A stretch of 64,000 bases of DNA from Torreya grandis (lineage: Eukaryota > Streptophyta > Pinopsida > Cupressales > Taxaceae). The stretch is taken from positions 14,028,001 to 14,092,000 of the forward strand of contig JARHVA010000001.1 of the NCBI GenBank assembly GCA_037957365.1. Reading direction: 5' to 3'. The notes beneath the pieces were generated by a model. That model worked only from the letters and a program-made list of their open reading frames with translations, searched no databases and was not told the DNA's origin. Both the position numbers and the translations under genes were made by a program. This document shows, piece after piece, positions 47,936 to 59,990 of the stretch. How positions within the stretch are numbered: the stretch's first letter is position 1; every line of letters starts with the position of its first letter.

Positions 47936-48900
47936 GATTTTGTAACTATGCTCATTAGGGCCAAATTGACCTCATCTTGAGTCATCCTTCAAGTCCTTGG
48001 TCCAGTATTCGATGTGTCTGGAACTCTATCTAGTTTAACATCTCTTATGTACTTGTATACCATTTAGGCATACATTTCACTATTCTTGAGAATTCTCCCC
48101 CTCGATCTAGGTAGAGAGCCTTGATTTTACAACTAGTTTCAGTTTTAATGGCTACTTTTACCTCTTTTAAAGTATTGTAGGCCTGGTCTTTAGATAATAG
48201 ACCCACATCTTGCATGAGTAATCATCAACAAAAAGCATGAAATACTGAAACCCATAGTGACTGGATCTCATGGGGCCACATAGATCGGTATGCACCAAAT
48301 CAAGCTCACCAGATGCTCTTGAGGAACTTTGACCAAAAGATGTTTGATGTTGTTTCCCTACTAGACAACCATTATAGAGATCTATATTAATTAAGGAAGT
48401 ACACATACCATGTTCTAATTGCTGAGTAATTTGAGGTATCCAAAACTGACATGGCCATATCTGTGATGCCATAGATTGGCTGAGTCTGAATCCCAAGTTA
48501 TAAGTGCTTGATTATTTGACTGAACAAAGTCATGTTGGAACATTTTCCCAAATTTTAAGGCTCATGTAATAAATCTTGATCATTTTGACTTATCTTTAAT
48601 CAAACACATCCTTTTGCCACTTTTTTTTATCAAAGTTAACCTTGAGGTTGTGGTCATGGATCTGACTAATGGTTAGAAGATTCTTTGTGAGTCTTGGGAC
48701 ATACAAGACATCTAAGATTTTGCAATCATGTCATCTAAGTGTTAAGGAGATATTAGCAATGCCTTGAACTCAGTAGGATGAATCATCACCCAAAGAGATG
48801 TGCTTTTTTGAAAAAGTCTCATTCATGTTATAGAACCAATCTTGTTTTCCAGTCATATGTCGAGTTATACCTGAGTTGACATACTATATAGAACTTTATG
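47936..48900 (-). pseudogene. INT: E5 GAG-pre-integrase and integrase
   Basis: The clearest part (48496-48167) reads GCLVGKQHQTSFGQSSSRAS, then GELDLVHTDLCGPM (first catalytic Asp) and YFMLFVDDYSCKMWVYYLK (second-Asp region), the hallmark of copia integrase behind the pre-integrase zinc region. The remaining core and C-terminal part toward 47936 are too broken to place the Glu. Stops separate it from gag and RT. Confidence 0.88.
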
Positions 48901-49079
48901 ATGTTGATTCATCATGAGACTATGTAGCATATAAGAAGTCCTCATCAAAGTGGGTATCTTCATGTTTAACAATGTTGCCTTGCTGATTGGATTTCTTCTT
49001 CCAATGCCCTTTCTATTATCCTTGTCCTTTATGTGGATGAGATGATTGTTGATGATTGGGCTTCTTGTTGCTCGAAGAG

Positions 49080-49760
49080 CCCTGTGAAAAGGAATTATAT
49101 CAACAATTCTTTATCTCATGGCCTATTTTTTCACATATAAGGAAAAATTTATATTGTTTACCCCCTGTGAATGATGATGTTGACCTTGCTTTTATTTAGA
49201 AGATTTGGTCTGCTTCTTACCTTCTATTTATTAGAGGCAAGAACATGTTCTTTTGATTCTTCTTCTTCTATATGAATAGACTCTTCTTATTGCAACATGT
49301 TTACCAACTTGTCAAAAGATGGTTTCTATTATATGACTATAAAAGTAGTCACAAATATCCTATAAGATGGTGGTAGTGCTCTTAGGATAATAGGTATAAG
49401 AGATGCATCTGGCATTGTTTCACCAAATGCTTAAAGCGAAGCCCTCAAGGTTGTAACACAACATAAAAAAGCTTCCACTTTTTCATTAGACTTCAATTTG
49501 AGGGAATGAAGTTAACTCTGTTCATTCATTTTTACCTCATATACTCTTTAAAACTTATCCCAAGTGTCTTTTGTTATTGTGGCCTCATGGATATGAGGTT
49601 GTACCTCATTCAATACTCTGAACATGATTATTAACTTTACATTCTGATTAGCTTTGTCAAACTTGCTTTGATGATCAATGTTAGTAGTATGTTGGGTAAG
49701 AGTGCCATTTATAATAGGCCAAATATCTTCAAATTCCAAATGTTCTTGATTTTAGTTTTC
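49080..49760 (-). pseudogene. gag: E5 gag with decayed zinc knuckle
   Basis: An open piece (49739-49548) reads FEDIWPIINGTLTQ, VKLIIMFRVLNEVQPHIHEA and TKDTWDKF, matching the copia Gag (UBN2-type) pattern in which a subunit ends with TxxxxWDxL. Downstream (49130-49100) a knuckle remnant FSLYVKKIGHEIKNC retains GHxxxxC but has lost the leading Cys pair. It encodes the particle protein. Confidence 0.75.
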
Positions 49761-51348
49761 CAAGTAGCATAGTTGTCACTGCAGAGAAGCTGTGAGTTTA
49801 GTAGAAAGAATTTTGGCCCATTTTTGGCCATTGTGAAGAATATAACTAAAGGTAATGGATTGGTTCCTTATCAATCCAAGTATCAAGGCCTCCCTTTTGT
49901 TATATCATCAATTTGTGATACCAATCTTTTATTTATATGTGCCCTTCTAGTATATCGAACGATATGTGGAAAAAGCTCACCCTTTTTTGTATACTTGATG
50001 GTATGTGAAAGAAATGTAAACATATGTGAAAGAGATTAATAGTGGTACTTAGACAATACTGAAAGAGGTTCAACCAGTCATTGGCACCTACTTAGTGGAA
50101 TTCCTCATACGTGCATGTAACTTTGCTACATACTTAGAATTTTCACCTTTGGGATTTGTGCCTTTCGACTAAATCAAATGGGTAAAATGAAGGGATAACT
50201 TAATGAATATTTAAACTTATTTCACCCTGATGATTGATAGGGTCGATGCCCATACATCATTGTTGTAGCTATGTTAGGCTATGTATGCAGTAAATCAGGC
50301 ATGATGACATTACCCATAAATGTGAGTCAGAGACATAGCTATGACTGAACACTGTGAATGTGTAGAAACACACTATTTTATGTTTTTCTTCTTGAATTTA
50401 CTTGCAAAAATGAAATATTACATTGATTTTTGAAAAATATTACAATATATAGAAAAATATTAAATTTTTTGTTTAAAATAATAGCTCCCCTTTTTGGAAA
50501 AAACAAATTGTGCTCTTTGGCCTCTTTTGGAAAAAAATTTACGACATTCCTAGCTAAATTTGGTTTAGTTACAGCTAAAATTGGCAAAATTGCCAAATTC
50601 AAAGGGAATTCTAACATTAATTTTCCTTCCAAAAAATACTTTTTGGGGGATTTGAACCTCTCACTTATCTTTTATTTAAAATATATCTTACCAACCCCCT
50701 ATGCATTAATGCAAATATATAGAAGATAAAACTTCTATTTAAAGTCTTAAATGCAAAACATGAGCAAAACCATACCTTTTTGAAAATATAATGGGTTGGT
50801 GGATAAAGTGGTTTTGCATAAAATTTTCTAGTAAAATAAATATTTGATAAGTAGTTTTGGTGGGAATATAGGTGGTTTTGATAATATAAAGGTAGTTTTG
50901 GCTCATTATAAAGAATTTCAACACTTTAAAGAAGAATTTAATTTGATCCAACCATATAAGCTGAAAGTTGACTTGGCACCACATAGCAATAAACAATAAA
51001 TTTGGTAAAGCACAATTTTTTTGTAAATTGTTCCAACCAGACACTTCTAATAGATCCATGAGGTAGTACACCAAAATTATTCAACACCAGGCCAAACATA
51101 TGGAATGTAGTTTTTAATATGGAATGAACTTTTTTATTGTAGTGTGCTTTAAATGCTACTTATGTGTATTAGAATGCAATAATATCCCATCCAATCACTC
51201 CAAGCCAATACATGTAGGCATGTTGGAATTAATTTTCTATAGTTGGATGAATAGAGTAGAGGAGCCTCTAGACTCTAGGCTGAAGGTGCGATTCCACAAA
51301 TGTGGAGAGGGCTCGAGTTCCTCCTAATGACCTACTTACTTTCCTTCT
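49761..51348 (-). other. E5 unusually long leader
   Basis: About 1.6 kb separates the 5' LTR from the first gag motif, far longer than the short leader usual in copia elements of this type. The stretch 50350-50740 is extremely A/T-rich. A secondary insertion or lost gag N-terminus may explain the length. I could not define insertion ends. Confidence 0.4.
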
Positions 51349-51363
51349 CCTACTCTGAAACCA
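51349..51363 (-). other. E5 primer-binding site
   Basis: On the minus strand TGGTTTCAGAGTAGG follows the LTR by two bases. It matches the initiator-Met tRNA type site TGGTATCAGAGC of plant copia elements with one mismatch in the first 11 bases. Confidence 0.8.
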
Positions 51364-51365
51364 AA

Positions 51366-51572
51366 TGAGAGCATGAATATAATATTATTTGGTTAATATT
51401 AATCAAATTACAAGGGCTATTATATAGCCAACAATATAACACAACTATATCCTAAAATATAAGACAATGAAATAATAGTATACCCGAAATGGATGTCATG
51501 GGTAAAACCATATAAAAAATTAAATGATAATATGCCTATGGTGAATTAATCACCAAATATAATAATCTATAA
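51366..51572 (-). repeat. E5 5' LTR
   Basis: Same 207 bp length as the other LTR, starting TGAGAGCATG. Its end has mutated to AATCTATAA. The target copy GGATG follows at 51573-51577. Confidence 0.9.
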
Positions 51573-51577
51573 GGATG

Positions 51578-51979
51578 GACGAAGGGTTTGGGAAGCTTAC
51601 AAACTATCTTGGTTTAACCTATAACACCTTTTCCTTCTTTTTATTTTAGATGGGCATGGGAGGAGGTTCTTGAGGAAGAGCTTGCATAGGCATAGGCATA
51701 GGCTTTTGTTTGGATTTAAAATTATGATGATATATGATAGCTTAGAGGAGTTTTGGAATAAAAGAGGATTGAATTGGGATTGGAGAGAGTAATTGAGGTT
51801 GATAGGATTGGGATTCTTGATTCTCCCATCTTACTAACCCATCCTTCATGCATTGATTCAAATCTCTTATTCCTAGCCTTTTATTGGTTAGAACATGTTG
51901 GTTTCCCTCCTCAAAATCTATCCACTCACTCCTTACAAACTGTAATGAGTCCTTTAGATTTTGAATGAGGTAAATAGGG
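51578..51979. other. Flank of E5, probable upstream part of ORF copy B
   Basis: The first 190 bases read on the minus strand as a Pro/Met/Gln-rich remnant (ALPQEPPPMPI) that could be the upstream end of copy B. Nothing is recognised in the remainder. Confidence 0.35.
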
Positions 51980-52860
51980 AAAACTTGGTCAAGTTATACT
52001 CTTCTATCCATCTTTCTCATTACCATTTCATTCTTTAACATAAACATATACTCACCACCACCGAATATTTCACTAAGTGGGTTAAAGCTATACCCCTCAC
52101 GTGATTGGAAAGAAAATTTCCAAGCTCATTTTCAACCATCTCATTTACCACTATAGTATCCCTTCTAACATTATATCTGATAATAGAGGATCATTCAAGA
52201 ACAAGGATGTCAAAAAACTATGCACCGAATATAACATTACATAAAGCCTTTCTATGACATATTACCCTCAAGGTAATGGCCAGGCCATAACATCAAATTA
52301 AAAAATTATCAACATTATCAAAAATATTTTCAATGATGTCAGTCACAATTGGCACCTTCAAATATTTTGTACCCTTTCGGATTACCATACCAATTACTGT
52401 ACACCCACAAGATCCACTCCATATTCACTTGTTTATGGTACTAAAGCCATACTTCCTATTGAGGTTGACTTACCTTCATTATGCATCTCTTTCAATCATG
52501 TCTTGGATGACCATGACTATTGAGTATCTCTCCTACAAGAGCTAGACCTACTTGATGAGAAACACACAGTTGCACTAAACAATCTTCAGGCCTATGTGAA
52601 CTAACTAAGAGGCCACTATAATCAGTGTGTGAAACATAAAGAATTTAAACTTGGTGATCTTGTCCTTTAAGAAAAATAAAAGAATACCAAAAATAAAAAG
52701 AAGCATAAAGGCAAATCTAAACCAAACTGGATAGGTCCCTTAATCATCATGGCAAACTATGGATCAGGAGCATACAGACTCACCACACCAGATGGGGATG
52801 AACTTCTTGAGCCTATGACATTATTCACCTCAAACGTTACTACACTTGAGTGACTTGGTG
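51980..52860 (+). pseudogene. INT: E7: Ty3/gypsy integrase remnant
   Basis: Plus-strand pieces in order are TTEYFTKWVKAIPL (about 52060-52100), a degraded SLIIEDHSRTRM segment where ISDNGSxFKN is expected (52165-52215), a YYPQGNGQAE-like block in another frame (52250-52300), TRSTPYSLVYGTKA followed by LPIEV in frame fragments (about 52395-52470) and the basic C-terminal part NKRIPKIKRSIKANL (about 52670-52730). This is the standard Ty3 integrase order, with many frameshifts. The rest of pol to the left is missing, so only the 3' part of this element is present. Confidence 0.75.
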
Positions 52861-55146
52861 TTATTGTTTATAGGGACCATTTCAACTTGTACCATATTAT
52901 CAATATTCTTCTTTGTATAAATATCATTCTTACCATTCCTCTAGCCTATTACTTAACCATTCTATTCTATTAACTAAGCATGTTTTGAATCTTATCTACC
53001 TAGCCCTTTTAACCTTAGTTTTACCATTGGTTATATGTTTTCAGCACAAATAATCTGATTAATTTCAGCATTTGTTTCAAGAATTCTTGATAGAGGCAGT
53101 ATTTTGGAGCAGTATGATAGAAGTTTTGACAATTACATCCTTCATTTCTTGTTCCTTTCTTATCTCCAGTCTTGTTACTAATTATAACTGCTTATGGGCA
53201 AATTAGGGGCATTGACCTATGTCATTGTATCCAAGTTATAACCACCTATGGGAAAACTAAGGGCAACATTTATTTATTGAGCCTTGACATACCAACTTGC
53301 CATTTCCTAGTCATATTGTTCCTTTATACCAACTATGCCTGTTTTATTTGAATTGACTACTACACTAGTCGGATTCCTCCACTATAATGTAGAACTACAG
53401 TGACTTGAAGTCCCATCTTGGGACTATGTAGGTAGTGCTCGATACTTGTTGAGGTTAGATCAGTCACCCTAAGCCATGCTCTCATCATTTTATGAGTAAC
53501 CTGAGCCACATTTTCATTATTTTACAAGCAACCTAAGCCATGCTTTCTTCATTTTATGAGCATCTTAAGTAACGCTCTCACCATTTTGTGAGATTGAACT
53601 ATTTATTATCTTGTCATTCTTGATTGAGTTGAGATACTCAAAAATTTAAAAAACATTTATTAAATCATTTAGAAAAAACCAAAAACATTGACCACTTCTT
53701 TGCCTTAAGGATTTTGGTAACCCGTACTAAGTCACAAGAAAATCCCTTGTTCCTTAGTTTCCCTATCTTTTTTGTCCTTTTATCCCATGTACTTTCCATT
53801 TTTCAAGATCATTCCTATTCTTCTATCGCATCCATCATGTTTGTTTTCATCACTTATCATTTTCTTCCAATTTCTTGGGAGAACTACATTTGGCATGAAG
53901 TTTTTGATGGATATTATGTCCATTAAACTATGTAGGCAACATCCACTTTCCTAACGCATATGGACATAACTCAACCACCCCTTTTCTTTTGTTCTATTCC
54001 CTAGTCATGTTTGTTTGCTAAGTTATCACCTATTTTCAAGGGGTAATGTTCATTGTGTAGGTTTAAGTCATGTTATTTGTATTAACATTAGGACTAACTG
54101 TTATTTGTTTATTTGTTTGTATGTATGTCTATTTATTTTTCTTACGTACTGGTACCTTGATTTAGTCTTCATGCATTCATTGGGTGATTCCTTGCACATT
54201 TATACTTGAATCAATCTTTATTCATATGTTTATATTATTATCATGGATTTTATCATTAGTGCATTGTTTTTCTTTGAATACTGGATCTCAAGAGTCGGTA
54301 CTTATGCATATTTTAGCCAAGTCCTCATGATTTTATACCATGATTCCCACCATCACATGCTACAATAAAAATCAGATTAATTAAGTCTATTCAACAAAGG
54401 TGGCATCAACATCTCCTTGGCACTAGTATCAGTGACATCTCAATCATATCCCAAATAGAGTAATTAACCATGAAAGAATTTCAACCTTTATTAGTTCAGA
54501 TGAAAATCTCGCTACTAGCAAGTTGTTCCAATTCATCATTACCATCTTGTCAAGTTATCATCATCATCAACCAATCAATCATGTTTTCCATAATCGGGGT
54601 TCAATGATTATAACCACCTATGGGAAAATCATTGTGCACCATCCCAGTTGCATTTCTCAATGATTATAACCACCTTTGGGCAAATCATTGTATTCTCACA
54701 AATTTACTCTTTTTTTACCCAAATAGGGGCATGTTGTTATCTTGTTTTTCTATCCTAACTGGGGTAAATCCATCTTATCAATTATTATAACCACCTTTGG
54801 GCAAATCATTGTGTTTTCATACCACATTGCCACAATCGGGGTACAATGCTTACAACCACCTTTGGGCAAACCATTGCACACCATCCCACTTGCATTCTCA
54901 ATTATTTTGACTACTTTTTCAATATCATTTTGTTCTCACCCCATCATCTTCTCTTTGGTCCCCTTGTCTTGCTTCTTTCTTATGAGGGACCATTTTTTGA
55001 CCTATTTATGCCAACCATTCCCTTGAGGGGGCATCATATAATTCATCCATTTTCATTGAAGTTGTAGGCATACAAGACCTTTTAATTCTTTGAGAATATG
55101 TTACTATGTTTATATCTTGAAATGCCTTCCCAAATAAGGGCAAACT
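52861..55146 (+). other. E7 3' spacer with repeated motifs
   Basis: Non-coding. It contains a 32 bp tandem repeat (53468-53594) and dispersed copies of a TATAACCACC(T/A)(T/A)TGGGCAAAT motif (53181, 53236, 54605, 54662, 54783, 54849), several followed by TCATTGT. The final TAAGGGCAAAC before 55147 resembles a polypurine tract and shares GGGCAAA with those motifs. Confidence 0.5.
53468..53594. repeat. 32 bp tandem repeat, four units
   Basis: Four degenerate units of the form CCTAAGCCATGCTCTCATC then ATTTTATGAG. Units are 30-33 bases long and differ at several sites. Confidence 0.65.
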
Positions 55147-56350
55147 GTAAACACCTAAAATTGGCCATCGATAACCTCCAACCAGGGTTTTAACCAATTT
55201 ATACCAAAATGTACAATTTGGCCTAAAAACACTAAAATGCATTAAATGAATTGAAATCATCATATTAAAGTGCTGATTTTGGATAGTGTATCATTAAATT
55301 AGGCAATGCAATTTATGAGACATTTAACTTTGATCATATCATTTTGAGTCAAAATGACATTTTCACACTAGGTACTCTGGATTGATCTTTTCTACCAAAT
55401 TTCTTGCACAAGACACATGCCTTTGTTATTTTGTGTTGGCAACATCCTAAATGGGATAGTGGATTCAACGCATCTAACATCACCTTCTAATTCCAATCCA
55501 ATAAAAATTCAAGCCAATAATACAACATTCTGATCAATTTGTGTACCAATTGCCAAGATTTGCACCAAAGTTGACTAATCATGTTTAAAGATAATTAGTT
55601 TGAATTAAAAGCCTAAGTTAATATTCCATGGATATTTTTGAATATTTATTTTTATAAATTGATATTTAACATCTACATCATTAAATGACATCATTTCTTG
55701 AAAAGACATCCCTAGGCCATAATGCATAAAATATTTCATCAAGCCCTTCTATGCCTCATTAAAACCTTCTATGCCTCCTTATTGCCTCTCAATCCTAGAT
55801 ATTTATGATGGAATTTATTTATTTTTGTCTCAAATATTGAATGGATTCTTAGCCACACATCTTCATCTTGAGATGGATGATTTAGGTTCATTCTGATCAT
55901 TTGCAAAAAATCATAAGTAGGAGGCCTTGCCTATTGATTTTTAAGCTTGGATAGTGTAAATTTATAATGCTTAAATCATTCCAAAGCCATTAAAATTTAG
56001 AGTTATAATGCCAAATTATTGATTCAAGCCAATCCACAAGATAAATGTGCCAATAGGAGATAAAGGTGGCCACACTCCATTGATGAAGATCTCTTGAAGC
56101 ACAATCTAAGCAAGCCAAAGAAGGAGCCTTTTAGAGCAATCAAGGATTTGGTGAGAAATTTGTGTTTTGTGTTTATATTTCTCATTTCTTTCCATTTATA
56201 GTTGTATTCTCAAATGGTTTTTCCTATTTAAGCTCCCCCTAGTGACTAGGCCTATAGATGTTATGCTAGTTATTGTGTTTCTTTCATTTTGATTTCATTT
56301 TGGAACTAACACGATACTAACCATCCTCTCTTGAGTCAAATTCCTAGTCT
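55147..56350 (+). repeat. Probable 3' LTR of E7
   Basis: Begins TGTAAACACC right after a purine-rich TAAGGGCAAAC, the expected junction of polypurine tract and 3' LTR, in the same orientation as the integrase at 51980-52860. No second LTR copy is in the window and the end is not defined; it lies before R2 at 56351. No coding content. Confidence 0.4.
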
Positions 56351-58171
56351 ACACCTAGTTGATATTTGAGATCCCTCAAACTAGGTGTGGAAGGCTTTGG
56401 ATATCATTTTTGAACATATTAACACCATAACACTTCTATCCAATGATGATGCTCATATATAAAAGACTTCAAACACTGTCTTGGAGATCTCAACATGCTC
56501 AAATACACACAAACAAACCTATATCAAGCCTTCTAGGCCAATTTCCTTCAAAATTTACCCTCATATATGTTAGATAGTGATCCTAATCTAACCCTTAGAT
56601 ACCTGTAAGCATCTTATAGTGATTTTAAGTTCATTTTGGATCACTTGGGTTATTCGAGAAGATGTTTTCTCCATCTGGTCCTTTTTGGCCTCTTGGTAGC
56701 ATGTGAGTGCCTTGCAGTCTTAATGATCATTCATAAAGATAAGGGCCTCCCCCCCCCCCTCTCTCTACCATCAATTTCAATGGCACAAAGATCTTTTATG
56801 ATCCCTAAGTGCACTCCCCTCCAAACTTCTGAGCAAAGGAAAATGTTGATATAGTCAAAGAGGGTTTCTATGGGGATTGCTTCATCATACTTGGATTTTT
56901 ATTACATTAGAGGACCTTATACCAATTATATGAAGTGTTTTATAGGTTGCTTGAAAGCTTGGAATGAGCCTCAATTATGCATTTTACCCTCTAAATCTCT
57001 CAAAACCCTGATTGTTGCACTAACACACAACATATGATGCATTTTGCTTACCAAAAGAGACCTTATCAGAATTGTTCATCTTGGATTTGGCATTGTGGGG
57101 ATACTAAAGACCCTAAAAAACATTATACAACCCTTAAAAATCACCCATTTAACTTCAAACTATCATTTTTAGGAAGAAACTGAAGACTTGGGGTTTACTA
57201 GGGTGCACCTTATAGTGTTAACATTTGTTCTTAGAATTAGGATCCTTAATATAGTAATTATGGACATGATTTGGAATTCCATTAAGGTCCTCATATTCCC
57301 TTAAGAGCTCTGGTCCTATTTCTCTCTCATGTGCATGAAACAAACATTTGAAACTAGACTTAATTTGCTTGTAAAGAGCTCGATGAAGGAATCAAAGTGT
57401 TTTTTGTTTTCCTTGGACCTTTGTAAGCTTGATCAAGCACGATTTGGCCTTAACACACCTTAGATAATATATAATACACTTACAAATTCTTGAAAATTTC
57501 CTTTCACTCTTTTGATAACCCATTCTAGATGTGTTATAACTACTTGCAAGTATAATCATTATATCTTTTGATCTAAAACTATCATATTATGAAGTGTGCC
57601 TACCAATTCCACTTTAGAAACCTACTCATGAGTCATTTCCAAGTGATTAGCTACATAATTTCCACCTTTTGGGACTCTAAATTGGTCTTTGGTAAGTTTA
57701 AACATGTTGATGATGCATAAAGGAGGTTTAAAGTGACTTGTTAACCTTGGACATAGCATGAAAACTTATAAGACATAAAAAGACCCTCTAAACATGTTTA
57801 GACTTCAAAATGGAGCTCCCCTCACATTGGAATTAATGATTTGTATAAGGAAAAAGATGTTAGAAGGCTTAAATGACATATAAATAACCTTACCTTAACT
57901 TTTTCATAATAACCTTAAACTCTGCTAAGCACAAGAAGGAGACCACAATAAATGGCCATTTGATGACAAGGTAAAATAACTTGACACTGATAATAATGAG
58001 CCCATCCTATAAGGCTTTGTCAGTTGCTAAGGAAGACATACTATCTTTCATATTTAGACTATTAATGACCAATACAAGACCATAGATGGCTATCAACAAA
58101 GTTAGAAGCATAAAGAACAAAGTTTTGAATTAGACCCCCCTATGGTAGCCAAATTTGGCTAACAATACCAC
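56351..58171. repeat. R2: second copy of the 1.85 kb direct repeat
   Basis: Same orientation as R1 with numerous substitutions and small gaps. It carries the terminal hairpin (56352-56387) and a run of ten C at about 56749-56758 that R1 lacks. If R1 and R2 are an LTR pair, the element lay between 43270 and 58171 on the minus strand and later received E5 and E7. Confidence 0.7.
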
Positions 58172-59990
58172 TTATTCACTTTAATTTTCATGCAAGTGAA
58201 CATTTTGGACTAAACCACACATTTTGCTCCTTTTTCTATCCTCTCCATAGTTGGATCTGCACATTAAACAAACACATTGTAATGTCTATAATTGGACATT
58301 TCTAAAAAATTCTAGAATTACCAGCAACCCTACGGTAGAATTAATTAAATATAAATTTTTACTGCAACCCTTATAAAAAATGAACCAAATTTTGAAAATC
58401 AACTATAAACCCTCTAAATTTTTTTATTTTCATATGAAATTTCCCCTTAGGGTAAATCTGTGAAAATGGTGATTTTGATAATAAATTTTTAGGCTTGTAA
58501 ATTAATTAATTTACAATGAACCATACCAATGCAATTTCAAACATAAGTGACAATCTAGATGAGAGAATATGTCACTTCAAACACAAATTAGTCTTGGGCA
58601 AGCCCAAGATGACACTAAATGTTGAACAAACCTAAAAATCAATTCATAAAGTTGATGTTAGTCCTTCAAAGGGTGATGTCAACATGTTTAAATGATGCCC
58701 TAACTACTATAGAGGATGGCATAGCTATTATAAAGGATGGCATAGCTGATATGACTAACCTAGATGATGTTTTATCTGCATCAAATGATACGCTAACTAT
58801 TGTAGATGATTCCCTAATTATTGTAAATGATGTTCTAGTTGTATTCAATGAATTTTCACTCAACTATGACCCTTGAATGAAGGCATGAGTAGAGGTTGAG
58901 GGTTTTCATCCCCAAAATTTGATTACTAAAGAAGGTTTCCATCCTCAATGGTTTAAAGTAGAAGCAATTGCTCAACTTATAAAAATATCAAACAATGGAT
59001 GAATAATTATGCTAAAGGCATTTATATTGGGGTATGAACTGCTTAGATTCATCTCACACAAGATAAAACCCCAATATATGCCATTCACATCATGTTTGAC
59101 AGTGGAGAGACCTTGTTTGATTGCTCATGAAGAAGATAATGATGACTCTCTAAATGAAATTATTTATAGATGAAGATGATGACGATGATGACAACTCTGA
59201 AAAGTGTGTATTTTTTATATAGCTATATACATAGGTGTTGGAAGGGCGAGTGACAACATGAACTAAAAACCTATCTATATTGTATATCACTTCTCAAAGT
59301 GTGTCAAGAGATGTTGAATATATGATATAAATGTATTTATTTTCCCTAAAGGTGTCTCCCCAAAAAAGGGCAACCTGTAGTTCGTGCCAAACTAACACAT
59401 TATACAACTAATAGATATATCATAATAGTATTGGTATCACTAAATTTAAGATTGGAACTTCAATCACATTCAAACAATATTATTTTTGTCTCAGGATCTT
59501 GAGGGTTCATCTATAAGTGGGAACCCAGAAGATCCTAAAATAATGAACAAGCACATGGAAGCCTCAAACAATTAACATTATTTTTACCAAAAAATTAAGC
59601 CATGTAAACAAGTAAATGATAATACCCCTATAACTATATAATATCAAAATCACATCAATGCTATTCAAATATGATGAAATAATAAAGAACTACATGTACT
59701 TATGCCTTCTTAAGGAAAAAGTGACATAGAGATTCAGAGCCATAAATAACACCAAAGCCTTCCACTTTAGTGCCATAATATGAACTAAAATTAGGTAATA
59801 AATAAAAGGCACCTTTCAAAGAATAAGAAAGGGAGTTAGTGAAATATTTGAATGAAATCTTTTGCATCATAATCAAATAAAAAATTAACTAAATAGTGAA
59901 GAACTAATTTTGTAGGTTTGTAACAATGAAGACATACCCTTGACCAATCGATTAGTGTCTATTTGAGATTTTGATAGTAGTTGTGAGGCT
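58172..59990. other. Unassigned DNA with a small repeat-coding frame
   Basis: The only notable content is an 85-codon open frame at 58619-58876 (plus) made of short degenerate repeats (TIEDGIAIIKDGIADM, TLTIVDDSLIIVNDVLVV). Complementary frames are also open there because of the repeats, so coding is doubtful. The remainder shows nothing recognisable. Confidence 0.3.

Larger units (their letters stand above)
46224..51572 (-). mobile_element. E5: Ty1/copia LTR retrotransposon
   Basis: Two LTRs of 207 bp each (46224-46430 and 51366-51572), a primer-binding site, a polypurine tract and the copia order gag-integrase-RT-RNase H, read on the minus strand. It is flanked by the exact duplication GGATG (46219-46223 and 51573-51577). 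By hand the LTRs differ at about 26 of 207 sites with no gaps, so this is an old insertion. All coding domains are broken. Short LTRs and the domain motifs fit the Tork/Tnt1-like copia group. Confidence 0.92.

Noticed and set aside
59360..59400. A plus-strand polypurine tract and LTR start at AAAAAAGGGCAACC-TGTAG
   Set aside because: It looks plausible alone, but no plus-strand pol lies just upstream and no second LTR was found. Nearby landmarks suggest a minus-strand element instead.
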